Numbered from the stretch's first letter, positions 27,070 through 37,385 are shown. The stretch: 64,000 nt of DNA from Bradyrhizobium iriomotense (GCF_030160715.1 NZ_BSOW01000030.1:1-64000), one strand, 5' to 3'. Numbers and translations: made by a program. The notes: generated by a model from the letters alone, not told the origin.

Positions 27070-28007
27070 ATGAATTCCAAAGCCGAATAGACGCTAGTCG
27101 ATCAATTCATTCGCTGCGCCATCGGCGGTTCTTCAGGTAAGCTCGCGCTCAAACGCAATCTGCATCGGCCCCGCCAGGACAGTGCAACTCTGCGAGCCGA
27201 AAAATTCCATTCGTGTTTTCGCTCGTTTGGGGCGGTTCTCTGTTTTGAATCGGTGGTCTTGCATACTGATCATGCTCTTCCGGTTTGCAGCCTCACTGTG
27301 AGCCGCGCACCGTCCTGCATGATACTGAAGTGCCGCAGCCGCTACGATGTTGGTGCCGATCCAGGACTACAGTCGATGTAGTTTCCGCTAGTAGCAGCAT
27401 TCAGTTCGAATGCAACGGGTAATCCGGATCGGGGCTTACTGGCTGAACTCTTGCGGGTCGTCTCTTTCTAAAGAAAGGCAACGATCGGACTTCACGCCAC
27501 ACCGTTGAGGTCGTGCCTAAAATCGGCGGTACGACTTCGGTTTGGCGACGAAGGTCGAGTGGAGTGCCCGTTCGCGTGTATGCAGTCTTGTGTTTCAGGC
27601 AGCGACAATGCCTTGCATGCCTTAACGCGTCAGTGCTCGAAAATTGCTCATCTTCCGGCTGGTTCATCACGAGCTGAGCGATTCGGTGTGAGCGAAGTAG
27701 AACTGGGCTCGAAAGAAATTTGAAAGAAACGCGAACCGACGACAAATCGCGATCCCCATACCTTAGCACGATGCAGAAGGGCGTCGCCCCCGGCGTTCCA
27801 ATCCTCTCCATGTTGGTTGCGCGGTCAAAATCCAGTCGACCGTTGCCCGCATCCATCACGCCGGTGCGCCGAAGTGCTGCATCGAGCGACAAGTCCACAT
27901 GCTCGTGAGACTGACGCGCCGCAGGTCGGTCTTTTTTTTGCCCTAAGGCAGCCAAACGCCCTTGCAAGGAGCCCAGCCGCCGGCGCGATGTTTTGACAGG
28001 AGAGACG
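27070..28007. other. no supported gene
   Basis: A minus-strand ORF at 27401-27967 (188 codons) has no ribosome binding site and an unconvincing sequence. A possible -24/-12 element (TGGCTGAACTCTTGCG at 27440) deviates from consensus and has no NifA site. Confidence 0.4.
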
Positions 28008-28226
28008 GTGCAAGTGTTGCAGGTACGAAGTGGTGTTTTCGATCCAGAAGACCTTTCGGTGTTGGGAAAGATCTATGATGAGGTAGTGGCGGCGCTACCT
28101 GCAAGTATGCGAACTCCCGTCAATCGAACAGAGATTGCCAAGCTTGTACTCGGACGTATCGCCGCTGGTGAGGCCGAATTGGTTCTCCTAAGAAGGCTGA
28201 TGGTGGCCATTGAGTCAGTCGCCTAG
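28008..28226 (+). CDS. 72-aa orphan, paralogous to the protein at 58366
   Basis: The GTG at 28008 has GGAGAG (27999-28004) just upstream; an in-frame TTG at 27993 lacks this. The protein contains FDPEDLSVLGKIYDEVVAAL and SMRTPVNRTEIAKLVLG, which match the C-terminus of the minus-strand protein at 58366-58983 (SMRTPSNRIEIAKLILE) closely. It is therefore a stand-alone copy of a small helical domain found in symbiotic-island proteins. No catalytic residues are visible. It ends about 130 bases before the nolA promoter. Confidence 0.72.
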   Translation: MQVLQVRSGVFDPEDLSVLGKIYDEVVAALPASMRTPVNRTEIAKLVLGRIAAGEAELVLLRRLMVAIESVA

Positions 28227-28358
28227 TCTAGCGCTTGGCAGCAGAGTGGTCGCTTGTATCTTGCATGTCACCCAGCTCGCTAAGGCGCTCCTCGGAGTCC
28301 GAGGTTCGATGTTGCCGGCGGCAAGTTGGCAACAAAATCTCCAGCCCGTCGAAACCGC

Positions 28359-28389
28359 TTGAACCTCACGTGACGTTAGGTTGTAGGTT
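28359..28389 (+). promoter_or_regulatory. MerR-type promoter box 6, in front of nolA
   Basis: TTGAAC (28359-28364), 19 bp, TAGGTT (28384-28389). The spacer reads CTCACGTGACGTTAGGTTG. nolA begins at 28404, so the transcript would have a leader of only about 7-8 nt. A MerR-type promoter directly before a MerR-type regulator suggests autoregulation. Confidence 0.75.
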
Positions 28390-28403
28390 TGAAAAAGAGA
28401 AAC

Positions 28404-28862
28404 ATGACCAGACCTACAGTACTCAGGCGTCGGTGGCGACGCATCGGTGAACTTGCAGAGGCGACCGGCGTGACGGTGCGCGCTCTGCGTCATTATGAGC
28501 ACACGGGATTGCTCGCAGCATCGCAGCGCACGGGCGGTGGTCACCGGATTTACGACTGTGAAAGCGTCAGGAGAGTTTATCACATTCTGGCGCTTCGCGA
28601 GCTTGGCTTCTCTCTGCAAGAGATCCGGAGAGCGATGGAGGGCAGATCCTCGCTTCCCAACTTGTTAAGCGAGCAATTGGAACGAGCGGAGCTTCAGGTC
28701 GCGCGCGCAACCAAGTTGCGCGATCGTCTGCGCAACATCACGAAGAACACCGAATCGAACGTGAGTGTGGACGAACTACCTGCTCGCCTCGATGCGATGT
28801 CGCAGGATGGGTGCGGCCATACCCGCCGGCGTGCACGCGCCCCGGATGATGCCGATCGATAG
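28404..28862 (+). CDS. nolA: NolA-type MerR regulator, C-terminally short
   Basis: NolA is a MerR-family activator affecting host-genotype-specific nodulation in Bradyrhizobium. This 152-aa form has the full MerR DNA-binding domain (RRIGELAEATGVTVRALRHYEHTGLL, then GGHRIYDCESVRRV) and the dimer coiled coil (LRELGFSLQEIRRAMEG to LRDRLRNIT). After VSVDELPARLDAMSQDG the sequence becomes basic (HTRRRARAPDDADR) and stops. Known NolA proteins are near 237 aa, so the effector region is lost or replaced. The ATG at 28404 is chosen; a TTG at 28389 lies inside the -10 element. The gene reads from MerR box 6. Confidence 0.85.
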   Translation: MTRPTVLRRRWRRIGELAEATGVTVRALRHYEHTGLLAASQRTGGGHRIYDCESVRRVYHILALRELGFSLQEIRRAMEGRSSLPNLLSEQLERAELQVARATKLRDRLRNITKNTESNVSVDELPARLDAMSQDGCGHTRRRARAPDDADR

Positions 28863-28993
28863 GCGGGTAGGAGGAACTATCGGATTGAGCGGACGATCGC
28901 TTAGACAAGGCGACGTTCTGTGCGTCCGCTAACATCCGCGTCGAAACCAGGGCAAGCCTTACCGGAAGAGCAAACCACAGTTAGGGACGTCAA

Positions 28994-30103
28994 ATGGCAT
29001 TCTTTAGCAAGGGTTCGGTTGCCGGTGCTGTGGTCCTTGTTTCTGTATTGGTCTCGGTCGCGTCCGCCGACGACATCTATATTGCGGTGGCGGGTCCCAT
29101 GACGGGCAGCAACGCTGCGGTTGGTGCGCAGATGCGGTATGGTGCTAGTGCGGCCGTGGATGATTTGAATTCTTCCGGAGTGCTTCTCAATACAAGGATC
29201 AGATTGATCGTTGCTGACGACGCCTGCGATCCGAAGCAAGCCGTGGTCGTTGCGAATCGATTGGTGTCGGATCAGGTCAGGTTGGTCATAGGTCACTATT
29301 GCTCCTCTTCATCGATTCCCGCCTCCGACGTTTACGCTGAAGCAGCAATTATCCAGATCTCGCCCGGATCAACCAATCCTCAGCTGACTGAGCGGGGCCT
29401 CAAGACGGTTTTTCGGATCTGCGGCCGTGACGATCAGCAAGGCTTAGTCGCCGCCGATTATATCTTGCGGCACTATTCTACGAGTAAGATTGCCATCCTT
29501 GATGACAAGAGCACTGATGGAAAGGGCATTGCAGACATTGTTGCATCTCGTCTCAATGATGCGGGTCTGCAGCCTCTGATGCGGCAAAGCTATATGGCTG
29601 GCGAAAAGGACTACACAGCGCTGGTGACTAGACTGAAGAGAGAAGCAATTCAGATCGCTTATATCGGTGGCTACTACACCGAGATCGGCTTGATTGTACG
29701 GCAAGCGGCGGACGCACAAGCCGGTTTCGCGGTCATGGCTAACGATCCCTTGATGACCGGCGAGTTTTGGGCGATTGCGAGTGGTGCCGCAAACGGCACT
29801 CTCTTCACATTCATGCCTGATGCCACCAAAAAGCCTGAGGCGGCCGACGTCGTAGCTCGATTGAAAGCATCAAACAGGTCTCCGGAAGGCTACACGCTCT
29901 ACACTTATGCTGCCGTACAAGCATGGGCGAATGCGGTGAGGCGCGCGGGCTCCTTCAATGCTCTGCGCGTAGCGAAAGCACTTCGGTCGCAAGAAGTTGA
30001 GACCGTGGTCGGACAGGTTCGATTTGATGCTAAAGGAGACAATGCGTCTCCCGGCTTCGTAGTCAATCGCTGGCGCGACAACGCGGTCGAGATGGTCGAG
30101 TAG
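28994..30103 (+). CDS. branched-chain amino-acid-type periplasmic binding protein
   Basis: The N-terminal signal peptide (MAFFSKGSVAGAVVLVSVLVSVASA, cleavage near residue 25) is followed by a LivJ-type type I binding protein: YIAVAGPMTGSNAAVGAQM, IRLIVADDACDPKQAVVVANRL, VIGHYCSSSSIPASDVYAEA and KIAILDDKSTDGKG. At 369 aa it has the usual family length. No ABC permease or ATPase gene is adjacent, so it is an orphan or works with transporter parts elsewhere. It starts about 130 bases after nolA, on the same strand. Ligand unknown; amides, ureides or amino acids are possible. Confidence 0.9.
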   Translation: MAFFSKGSVAGAVVLVSVLVSVASADDIYIAVAGPMTGSNAAVGAQMRYGASAAVDDLNSSGVLLNTRIRLIVADDACDPKQAVVVANRLVSDQVRLVIGHYCSSSSIPASDVYAEAAIIQISPGSTNPQLTERGLKTVFRICGRDDQQGLVAADYILRHYSTSKIAILDDKSTDGKGIADIVASRLNDAGLQPLMRQSYMAGEKDYTALVTRLKREAIQIAYIGGYYTEIGLIVRQAADAQAGFAVMANDPLMTGEFWAIASGAANGTLFTFMPDATKKPEAADVVARLKASNRSPEGYTLYTYAAVQAWANAVRRAGSFNALRVAKALRSQEVETVVGQVRFDAKGDNASPGFVVNRWRDNAVEMVE

Positions 30104-30429
30104 CCTCGATATCGGTGACCCGATCGATAGCTGTCAGTCGACGCGCCAGCAGCTGATCTGATGAATCGCTCGCCAAAGGGCCTCTTGTGGCGAGTCGAAT
30201 CGATTTGAGGAAAACGAACGCTGGCCAAGAGGTGCAACGCGATCAGTTGGCGGCGCAATGCATTAATCGGAAGAGTGACGTCCACTAAGCTGACGTCACC
30301 AAGTCCAGGCGAGAGCTGTGTGGAAAAAGACCTGATCGTGAAAAATCGCTGGCACAGCAAGCGATATTGCCTAGCCATTGTCATCGACATCAGTTTTTAG
30401 AGCAAGGAGCGGGTTGCGAGCCGCTGTTG
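30104..30429. other. convergent gap, no gene
   Basis: The space between the binding protein gene and nodD, which converge here. I see no clear terminator. Confidence 0.4.
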
Positions 30430-31425
30430 TCATTCTTGAGCGTCTGCAGCCGAGTCTTTAGCTGATGAAGGGTTGCTCGATGGATGGCTTAAACGAGTTT
30501 TAGAACTCGCACGCCCAGGAGCTAGGCGAGCTGCCTCCTGTAACAAAACCTCGCGCATCCATATGCTCGCCGGATCGGTATTGTGGACCGAAGGCCACTG
30601 GACCGCCTCGGTAAAACCAGGAAGTGGTAGCGGAAGTTTGTTGATCCGCAGTGGCATTGTCTTCGCGAAGTACTTCACAAGCGTCAAGGGCATCGTGGCT
30701 ATTCGGTCAGTGCCCACTAGCATGTGCGGGATCATGCTAAAGCTCGGCACGATGACCTCAACCCGTCTCCTGAGGCCGTGCTCTTTCATGTACCAATCGT
30801 CGATGGAGGGTACTCGAGAACGCCCAAACTTGACCGCAACGTGTCCCATCGACATGTATCGTCCGAATGTAAGCTGCCGAGACAGCTGCTTGTTCGAACG
30901 GCAACCGACGCACACGATTGTCTCGTCAAAGAGGGGCGCCCTGGGGTGCGTATGCGACATGTATACCTCGGGCACGACAAGAAAGTCGATTTCTGCGCGT
31001 TCGAGCGGGTGATCGAACGGGTCCGCGAGAGGCATCAGCTCGAACCGTATGCCGGGAGCTTCTCGTGCGACGCGCTCGACGACGTTTCGGAACAATACGA
31101 TCGTAACAAAGTCCGACAGGCAGATTCTAAAACGACGGTCGGATTCACTCGGCTTGAACGTATCCCGGGACGTAATGGAGAACTGGATGTGGAGCAGAGC
31201 CTCCCGAGTTGGAGCGGCGAGATCTTCCGCACGTGGAGTTGGGATAAGTTCGCGTCCCCTCATCGTAAAGAGCTCGTCTCGGAAATAAGCGCGCAGTCGA
31301 CCAACTGCCGCGCTCATGGCCGGTTGACTCAAGTTGATGCTGCGTGCTGCCGCCGTGAGATTGCGCTCGGTCATGAGAGCATCGAGCGCGACGAGGAGAT
31401 TTAGATCAAGGCCCCGGAAACGCAT
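30430..31425 (-). CDS. nodD: NodD, flavonoid-responsive LysR activator
   Basis: NodD binds nod boxes and switches on nod genes in the presence of plant flavonoids. The N-terminus [20 protein letters not shown] is diagnostic, followed by the HTH in [23 protein letters not shown]. The effector domain reads [14 protein letters not shown] and later [21 protein letters not shown]. The protein is 331 aa, with a serine-rich C-terminal extension ([19 protein letters not shown]) beyond the usual 310-315 aa. It is divergent from the nod operon, with the nod box between them, as in nodD1. An ATG two codons upstream (31431) is an equal alternative. Confidence 0.95.
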   Translation of the reverse strand: MRFRGLDLNLLVALDALMTERNLTAAARSINLSQPAMSAAVGRLRAYFRDELFTMRGRELIPTPRAEDLAAPTREALLHIQFSITSRDTFKPSESDRRFRICLSDFVTIVLFRNVVERVAREAPGIRFELMPLADPFDHPLERAEIDFLVVPEVYMSHTHPRAPLFDETIVCVGCRSNKQLSRQLTFGRYMSMGHVAVKFGRSRVPSIDDWYMKEHGLRRRVEVIVPSFSMIPHMLVGTDRIATMPLTLVKYFAKTMPLRINKLPLPLPGFTEAVQWPSVHNTDPASIWMREVLLQEAARLAPGRASSKTRLSHPSSNPSSAKDSAADAQE

Positions 31426-31432
31426 AGTCACC

Positions 31433-31481
31433 TATCCGCAATGTAGATGCTTCTCATCCAAACAATCGATTTTACCAGTTC
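31433..31481 (+). promoter_or_regulatory. nod box of the nod operon
   Basis: TATCCGCA (31432-31440), GATG (31447) and ATCCAAACAATCGATTTTAC (31456-31475) then CCAGTT match the nod box consensus. It lies 7 bases from the nodD start and about 875 bases before nodA. Transcription of the nod operon is expected to start about 30 bases downstream of its right end. Confidence 0.92.
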
Positions 31482-31943
31482 GCGCAGCGCCAGCTAGGAG
31501 TCTGACAGACTTTAAGAACTTGGTAGGTTTTGGAGCAGCGGAGCGTGGCGCGGCAGATCGCAAAAAAAGGCGACGAGACTCCGTCCGCGGTTGCGCGCAG
31601 CCTAGCTCGACGGTCGTCATTCGATTGTAACATTCGAGAACATTGTACCGATTCCAGCATTAGACACCCGTGCGAACGATCTCCGATCGCACATGCAGCG
31701 AGCGCTCAAGCTCGTCTTAAGATCATTGAACGGCACGAGGTTAATCGCGTGCATCAAGGTCGGTGCCAGAGATTGCATGGTGCAAATCAAGGCGCGACCA
31801 ACATCGTCCCGTCCCGCTTTCTTTGCCTGCAGTCAGCATTCTCGCTGCGCAAGCTGGGGAGCATGGCGCCGGGTGCAGCGGAGTTGCGGCACCCTCGAAA
31901 AATGCTCCCTCATGAGAAAAGCTCTACATCACCGTCGTGTTTA
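31482..31943. other. leader between nod box and first nod ORF
   Basis: No gene with its own signals. An in-frame open frame begins at 31530 and continues into the ORF at 31944. A 39-residue upstream reading (from MAPGAAELRHPRKM) is possible. Confidence 0.4.
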
Positions 31944-32357
31944 ATGGCAACCGCAAGCCGCTCAATAACGCCTCCAGGAGCGCGGTTTAAACCATCGTAT
32001 AGTCCCTACATACGTTTCAATGCGAGCTGTCTACTCCGATATGAGTGGGTAAATGCGTGCTTCTTCGATAGCTTTCGTGCTGTGCAGAGACGCCGCGAAG
32101 AACGGGCGTTTAGGTGCAATGAGCAAAAATGGGAATCAAGAACAGTACATGAAGCTATAGCTGTAGCAGTCCCGACCGCTTCGCGCCTGATGAAGGCGAT
32201 GGCGACGGTTAGCTGCGGCCCATCCAACATCTGGAATGTCCAAAAAGGCTTGCTCCTCGCAGGTCGCGCCTCAAACGCCGTTAGCAAGCCAACATCATCC
32301 ACAGTCTCTGGCGACACCATGGAACGAGCACCATCGCACTGCTCGTCGCTCACCTGA
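31944..32357 (+). CDS. ORF in nodY/nodK position, 137 aa
   Basis: This ORF lies between the nod box and nodA, where Bradyrhizobium carries nodY or nodK (both of unassigned function). From ATG 31944 the protein is 137 aa, about the length expected: it begins [18 protein letters not shown] and includes [20 protein letters not shown]. Its TGA (32355-32357) overlaps the nodA start (TGATG), typical of coupled genes. No strong ribosome binding site is seen, and the frame stays open far upstream. I cannot confirm the homology from memory, so the call rests on position, overlap and length. Confidence 0.45.
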   Translation: MATASRSITPPGARFKPSYSPYIRFNASCLLRYEWVNACFFDSFRAVQRRREERAFRCNEQKWESRTVHEAIAVAVPTASRLMKAMATVSCGPSNIWNVQKGLLLAGRASNAVSKPTSSTVSGDTMERAPSHCSSLT

Positions 32358-32992
32358 TGCGTGCCTCAGGAACGCTGCAAGAAGCAGGAGATCCTTTCAT
32401 GCGCCCTCAACTCCAGTGGAGGACGTGCTGGGAAAACGACTTACAACTCGCCGACCACGTCGAGATCTCCGAGTTCTTTCGCGGTGCCTACGGGCCAACC
32501 GGGGTATTTAATGCAAAACCCTTTGAAGGCGATCGAAGCTGGGCCGGCGCGAGACCTGAGCTCCGTGTAGTTGGCTACGATGATCGCGGAGTGGCGGCTC
32601 ATATCGGCGCGCTGCGCCGGTTCATCAAGGTCGGCGAAGTCGATCTGTTAGTGGCTGAACTCGGATTGTACGCCGTACGGCCGGACCTCGAGGGACTCGG
32701 CATCTCGCATTCTATGCGTGTGATGTATCCAGTGTTGCAGGAGCTTGGCGTTCCATTCGGGTTCGGTACGGTTCGACATGAACTCAAAGAGCATATCCAC
32801 AGGCTACTTGGTCGCCCGGGTTTGGCGACGATTATTCCAGGCATTCGCGTGCGGTCTACTCTTGCCGATATCTATGCCAACCTGCCGCCAACTCGGGTCG
32901 ATGATGCCCTTCTCGTAGTGTTTCCGATAGCGAGGCCCATGAGCGAGTGGCCGCCTGGAACAATCATCGAGCGTAACGGGCCAGAGCTGTGA
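32357..32992 (+). CDS. nodA: N-acyltransferase NodA
   Basis: NodA transfers a fatty acid to the free amino group of the deacetylated chitin oligomer, giving Nod factors their acyl chain. The 211-aa protein has the hallmark [24 protein letters not shown], the block [40 protein letters not shown] and the [17 protein letters not shown] motif. The N-terminal 14 residues ([14 protein letters not shown]) are poorly conserved; [14 protein letters not shown] at 32399 is an alternative start. The start overlaps the preceding ORF, and nodB overlaps its stop. Confidence 0.97.
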   Translation: MRASGTLQEAGDPFMRPQLQWRTCWENDLQLADHVEISEFFRGAYGPTGVFNAKPFEGDRSWAGARPELRVVGYDDRGVAAHIGALRRFIKVGEVDLLVAELGLYAVRPDLEGLGISHSMRVMYPVLQELGVPFGFGTVRHELKEHIHRLLGRPGLATIIPGIRVRSTLADIYANLPPTRVDDALLVVFPIARPMSEWPPGTIIERNGPEL

Positions 32993-33648
32993 AAGACGCC
33001 AATTTCGCCTTCGATGCGCGCAGCAAGCGCGCCGAGGATACGGTCGGCTGCGGCGTTTATTTGACGTTTGATGACGGGCCTAATTCCCATTGTACGCCGG
33101 ATATTCTCGATGTGCTGGCGGAATTTCGCGCACCGGCAACGTTCTGCGTAATTGGTACGTACGCTGCGAATGAGCCGAGGCTGATCCGACGCATGATCGC
33201 AGAGGGGCACGAGGTCGCAAACCACACGATGACGCATCCGGATCTATCCAGATGCGAACCAGATGAAGTGCAACATGAGATACTAGCGGCGAGTAGGGCT
33301 ATCAGATGTGCGTGCCCGCAAGCCTCGGTGCGACACGTGCGGGCGCCTTATGGCATTTGGACCGATGCAGTGCTGGCGATGTCAGCGAAGGCCGGCTTGG
33401 CCGCTCTCCACTGGTCAGTTGACCCGCGCGACTGGTCCTGCCCCGGCGTCGATGCGATCGTCGACGCAGTGCTAACATCCGTCCGCCCCGGTGCAATTGT
33501 GCTCCTGCACGATGGATGCCCGCCCGATGAGTTGGGACGGGGCATTCATGCCGATCTGCGCAACCAGACCCTGAAGGCGCTCCCCAAACTTATTCCAGCC
33601 CTGCGGGATCGTGGATTTGCGATCTGTCCGCTTCCCCAACTTCACTGA
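32989..33648 (+). CDS. nodB: chitooligosaccharide deacetylase NodB
   Basis: NodB removes the acetyl group from the non-reducing end of the chitin oligomer. The 219-aa protein shows the polysaccharide-deacetylase pattern: [20 protein letters not shown] (metal-binding Asp), [16 protein letters not shown] (HxxxH), [12 protein letters not shown], and IVLLHDG. The start is GTG at 32989, overlapping the nodA stop (GTGA), so translation is coupled. Nothing looks degenerate. Confidence 0.96.
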   Translation: MKDANFAFDARSKRAEDTVGCGVYLTFDDGPNSHCTPDILDVLAEFRAPATFCVIGTYAANEPRLIRRMIAEGHEVANHTMTHPDLSRCEPDEVQHEILAASRAIRCACPQASVRHVRAPYGIWTDAVLAMSAKAGLAALHWSVDPRDWSCPGVDAIVDAVLTSVRPGAIVLLHDGCPPDELGRGIHADLRNQTLKALPKLIPALRDRGFAICPLPQLH

Positions 33649-33662
33649 AACAAACCAAGCCC

Positions 33663-35009
33663 ATGAATCTGATTGATACAACTAGCACTGTTATCGTTTC
33701 GTCTTATGCGCTGCTCTCAGCTGTCTACAAGACCGCGCAGGCGTTCCATGCCTCGCCGACACACGCGCCCGCGGTGTCGACACATGCGGTCCGCCCTGAA
33801 GCAGTGCCGAGCGTGGATGTGATTGTGCCATGCTTCAACGAGGACCCGCGCACGCTGTTGGCGTGTCTACAATCCATCGCAAGCCAAGACTACGTCGGAC
33901 AGCTGCGCGTCTATGTGGTTGATGACGGTTCTTGGAATCGTGAGGATGTGGCGCCTGTCCATCAAGAATTTGCGCGTGACTCGAGATTCAACTTCATTCT
34001 GCTACAAAAGAATGTTGGCAAGCGGAAGGCGCAGATTGCCGCGATCCGCTGCTCGTCCGGAGATCTGGTGCTCAACGTCGATTCGGACACAATACTCGCG
34101 AGCGATATGGTCGGGAAGCTTGCGCTCAGAATGCAGGATGCCGCGATCGGTGCTGCTATGGGGCAGCTGACGGCGAGCAATCGGAACGCCACCTGGCTAA
34201 CTGGTTTGATCGACATGGAGTACTGGTTGGCGTGCAATGAAGAGCGCGCAGCTCAAGCGCGTTTCGGTGCGGTCATGTGTTGCTGCGGCCCATGCGCTAT
34301 GTACCGACGATCCGCTCTCGACTTGCTGCTGGATCAATACGAAGCGCAGTACTTTCGAGGAAAGCCAAGCGATTTCGGCGAGGATCGCCATCTCACGATC
34401 CTTATGCTGAAAGCAGGATTTCGGACTGAGTACGTTTCCGACGCCTACGCCGCGACGCTCGTTCCGGATAGGTTGGCTCCCTATCTGCGCCAACAGCTTC
34501 GCTGGGCCCGGAGCACGTTCCGAGACACGCTGCTTGCGCTGCGCCTTTTGCCAGGTCTCGACCCATACCTGACACTAGATGTTATCGGGCAGAACCTCGG
34601 ACCGCTTCTTCTGGCGTTTTCGGTCGTAACGGGCATGGCGCAGGTCGCAGTCACGGGCACAGTGCCATGGTGGACAGTTCTGACGATCGCATCAATGACA
34701 TTGGTGCGATGCGCCGTAGCGGCCCTTCGTGCTCGTCAACTTCGGTTTCTGGCGTTTTCCCTGCACACGCCCATCAATATCTTTCTGCTACTTCCAGTAA
34801 AAGCATATGCCTTGTGTACGTTAAGCAACAGCGATTGGCTCTCACGCAAGCCGGCAAAGACCCTCGGGCCTGGCGCAGAACAGGCGCTCAAGCAGAGCCA
34901 GCAGCCTCAATCAGACCCAGCGATGCCAGTCCGCAGCCGGGATGGTTCGCGCCGTACTTCTGGCGGTGACGCGGCCGCGCTTGCAGCGGCGAGTGACGGT
35001 GCGGACTGA
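33663..35009 (+). CDS. nodC: N-acetylglucosaminyltransferase NodC
   Basis: NodC is a membrane GT2 chitin-oligosaccharide synthase. Marks: an N-terminal membrane segment (IVSSYALLSAVYK), VDVIVPCFNEDPRTLLACLQ, the DxD-type LVLNVDSDTILA, ED in GEDRHLTILML, and QQLRWARSTFRD. Three C-terminal membrane segments follow. At 448 aa it is within the range for the family, with a polar tail (DGSRRTSGGDAAALAAASDG). nodS starts 13 bases after it. Its 3' end overlaps the alternative upstream frame of the nodS ORF. Confidence 0.96.
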   Translation: MNLIDTTSTVIVSSYALLSAVYKTAQAFHASPTHAPAVSTHAVRPEAVPSVDVIVPCFNEDPRTLLACLQSIASQDYVGQLRVYVVDDGSWNREDVAPVHQEFARDSRFNFILLQKNVGKRKAQIAAIRCSSGDLVLNVDSDTILASDMVGKLALRMQDAAIGAAMGQLTASNRNATWLTGLIDMEYWLACNEERAAQARFGAVMCCCGPCAMYRRSALDLLLDQYEAQYFRGKPSDFGEDRHLTILMLKAGFRTEYVSDAYAATLVPDRLAPYLRQQLRWARSTFRDTLLALRLLPGLDPYLTLDVIGQNLGPLLLAFSVVTGMAQVAVTGTVPWWTVLTIASMTLVRCAVAALRARQLRFLAFSLHTPINIFLLLPVKAYALCTLSNSDWLSRKPAKTLGPGAEQALKQSQQPQSDPAMPVRSRDGSRRTSGGDAAALAAASDGAD

Positions 35010-35022
35010 GGAGCGGCTGGCC

Positions 35023-35652
35023 ATGAAGTCGGATGAGACTCACCAATTGTTGGAGCGAGAACTGGCTGCCGATGATCCGTGGCAACTGGACGGCAAACCG
35101 TTCGAGCGTGAGCGCCACGGGCAAATGCTGCGGCTTTCACTTTCCAATGGCTCTATCAGGAATGCGCTCGAAGTCGGATGCGCTGCCGGCGCGTTCACGG
35201 AAAAGTTGGCGCCTCACTGCGAACGACTTACAGTCGTCGATGTCGCGCCGCGAGCGATCGCTCGGGCAAGTCTCCGGACGAAGCAATGGTCGCACGTCAC
35301 ATGGCTCGTCTCCGACATCGAACAGTTCTCGAGAGCGGAGCTGTTCGATTTGATCGTGGTGGCCGAAGTGCTCTACTACCTCCGCGATGTCGCCGGGATG
35401 CGAACGGCCGTCGGAAATTTGATGCGCATGCTTGCGCCGGATGGTCATCTGGTTTTCGGATCAGCGCGTGATGCCACTTGTCGGGGTTGGGGGCATGCTG
35501 CCGGCGCAGAAACGATCATCGCGATGTTGAGCGAGACATTGGTCGAGGTCGAGCGGGTGCAATGCCAAGGCGAGTCGGCCAACGAAGACTGTTTGCTTGC
35601 TTGTTTTCGGAATTCGAACTGGTCTTCACTTCCATTCAAAAACCAATCTTAG
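35023..35652 (+). CDS. nodS: S-adenosylmethionine N-methyltransferase NodS
   Basis: NodS N-methylates the deacetylated glucosamine of the Nod factor precursor. The 209-aa protein shows the SAM motif LEVGCAAGAFTEKLAPHC (about residues 47-64), DVAPRAIARA, and VVAEVLYYLRDV. The start at 35023 (MKSDETHQLLERE) has GGAG eleven bases upstream; the frame is open earlier, inside nodC, but those codons look non-coding. It is the fourth gene of the operon. Confidence 0.94.
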   Translation: MKSDETHQLLERELAADDPWQLDGKPFERERHGQMLRLSLSNGSIRNALEVGCAAGAFTEKLAPHCERLTVVDVAPRAIARASLRTKQWSHVTWLVSDIEQFSRAELFDLIVVAEVLYYLRDVAGMRTAVGNLMRMLAPDGHLVFGSARDATCRGWGHAAGAETIIAMLSETLVEVERVQCQGESANEDCLLACFRNSNWSSLPFKNQS

Positions 35653-35663
35653 CATGAGGCATT

Positions 35664-37385
35664 ATGCGCATCTGTGGCATCAAGCTAACGCACGACGGGT
35701 CCGTCGCTCTTGTGGAGGATGGACGTCTGATCTTTTGCATTGAGCAGGAGAAACGCGACAACAATCGGCGGTACCAGACCATCGAAAATCTCGACACGGT
35801 TGTTCGTGCCTTGGCGGAACACGGGCGCGCTCCCAGCGATATCGATCAGTTCGTCATCGACGGTTGGGATGGCGAAGTCGAATCGGAATTCCAGGTTTTG
35901 AGTGGGGCAGAACGTCTCACTCTCAAAGGTGCGCCGTATGTGGAACGTACCGAGGGACTCCTCTTTTCACACGAAGGCTCTGGTCTTGCGCTTGACGGCA
36001 AGAGTTTCTCTTACAGAAGCTATGCGCACGTCACAGGCCACGTTGCCTCCGCATACTGCACTAGTTCTTTTGCGAAAGCGGGCGAGCCCGCCTTTTGCCT
36101 CGTGTGGGACGGCTGCATCTCTCCACGGCTCTATCATGTAGGACCTGGTGGCGGCCGCTTCCTGGAATGCCTATTCCCAATGATCGGCCATGCCTATGCT
36201 GTCGCTGGCCATCACTTCGGGCCGTACCGGCAGCCTAACCGAACCAATTGGGACCTGGGTGTCGCGGGCAAACTGATGGCCTATATCGGTCTGGGGGCAC
36301 CTGATGAAGACATCATAACCGTGTTTAGCAGCCTCTATGAGACGCACTTTGCTTCGGACACGGAGTCCGCTCGGCATTACCGTGAAAACATAAATAACGG
36401 CGAGGCGTCACTCGCGGCTACACACGCCTTCTTCGCAGAAAGCGCACTTCGATTAGACGCCAAGCGAGCCGAAGATATCCTTGCATCGTTTCATGTTTTC
36501 CTTGAGCGCCTGCTCGTGCGGGAGATGGGACTTGCTTTGCTGCGGCATTCGTACTTTTCGGGGCCGCGCAATCTGTGCATAGCCGGGGGCTGCGGTCTTA
36601 ACATCAAATGGAACAGTGCGTTACGTGCGACCGGTCTGTTCGATGCTGTATGGGTACCGCCGTTTCCGAATGATAGTGGCTCCGCAGTCGGGGCCGCTTG
36701 CTCAGCAATGGTGGCGGACAAGGGGTTTGTGCCACTGGAATGGTCGGTCTATAGCGGCCCGGCCCTTAGACGCGGCGATGCATTAGCGGAATGGGACGCC
36801 GCTCCGTGCAGCATAGTGGAGCTTGCCGCGCTCCTTGCAAGTAATAAGCCCGTGGTGTTTCTCGCTGGTCGCGCCGAACTTGGACCACGCGCCTTAGGTG
36901 GCAGAAGCATTCTTGCCGCCGCGACCTCGCCGGGAATGAAGGACTATCTCAACGACATCAAATTTCGCGAACATTTCCGCCCTGTTGCGCCAATATGCCT
37001 GGAGGACCGAGCGCCGGACATTTTCGATCCTGGAACGCCGGACCCTTACATGCTCTTCGATCATCAGACGCGGCCAGAATGGCGAGACAGGATCCCGGCC
37101 GTTGTGCACCTTGACGGATCTGCACGACTGCAGACGATTAGCAGAACATCCCAGCATGCGGTTGCTGAGCTGCTCATTGAATATGAAAAGCTCACGGGCA
37201 TTCCGCTGCTTTGCAATACCAGTGCTAACCACCATGGACGTGGCTTCTTCCCCGATGTTGCAGCGGCCTGCGAATGGGGACGCGTCGAACACGTCTGGTG
37301 CGAGGGTCTACTCTGGACCAAGACGCTCGCAACGAAAGTGCCGTCGTCCGAACGACAAGCTGAGATGGACACATGTCGAGTGTAG
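35664..37385 (+). CDS. nodU: Nod factor 6-O-carbamoyltransferase NodU
   Basis: NodU carbamoylates position 6 of the non-reducing sugar, using carbamoyl phosphate. The 573-aa protein starts [20 protein letters not shown], a typical ASKHA-fold start, and later shows [16 protein letters not shown] and [18 protein letters not shown], which contacts the substrate, followed by [11 protein letters not shown]. It overlaps nodI by 13 bases, and is 12 bases after nodS. nolO downstream is a larger relative that modifies positions 3 or 4. Confidence 0.95.
   Translation: MRICGIKLTHDGSVALVEDGRLIFCIEQEKRDNNRRYQTIENLDTVVRALAEHGRAPSDIDQFVIDGWDGEVESEFQVLSGAERLTLKGAPYVERTEGLLFSHEGSGLALDGKSFSYRSYAHVTGHVASAYCTSSFAKAGEPAFCLVWDGCISPRLYHVGPGGGRFLECLFPMIGHAYAVAGHHFGPYRQPNRTNWDLGVAGKLMAYIGLGAPDEDIITVFSSLYETHFASDTESARHYRENINNGEASLAATHAFFAESALRLDAKRAEDILASFHVFLERLLVREMGLALLRHSYFSGPRNLCIAGGCGLNIKWNSALRATGLFDAVWVPPFPNDSGSAVGAACSAMVADKGFVPLEWSVYSGPALRRGDALAEWDAAPCSIVELAALLASNKPVVFLAGRAELGPRALGGRSILAAATSPGMKDYLNDIKFREHFRPVAPICLEDRAPDIFDPGTPDPYMLFDHQTRPEWRDRIPAVVHLDGSARLQTISRTSQHAVAELLIEYEKLTGIPLLCNTSANHHGRGFFPDVAAACEWGRVEHVWCEGLLWTKTLATKVPSSERQAEMDTCRV

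Noticed and set aside
27440-27455. Possible sigma-54 promoter TGGCTGAACTCTTGCG
   Set aside because: GG-N10-GC spacing fits but the -24 block deviates, no NifA site is near, and no gene follows within 500 bases.
27401-27967. 188-codon minus-strand ORF
   Set aside because: No ribosome binding site, no recognisable domain, and it overlaps the upstream region of a better-supported ORF.
31530-31943. Long reading frame upstream of nodA start region
   Set aside because: Low coding character before 31944 and no start signal; only the part from 31944 is kept.
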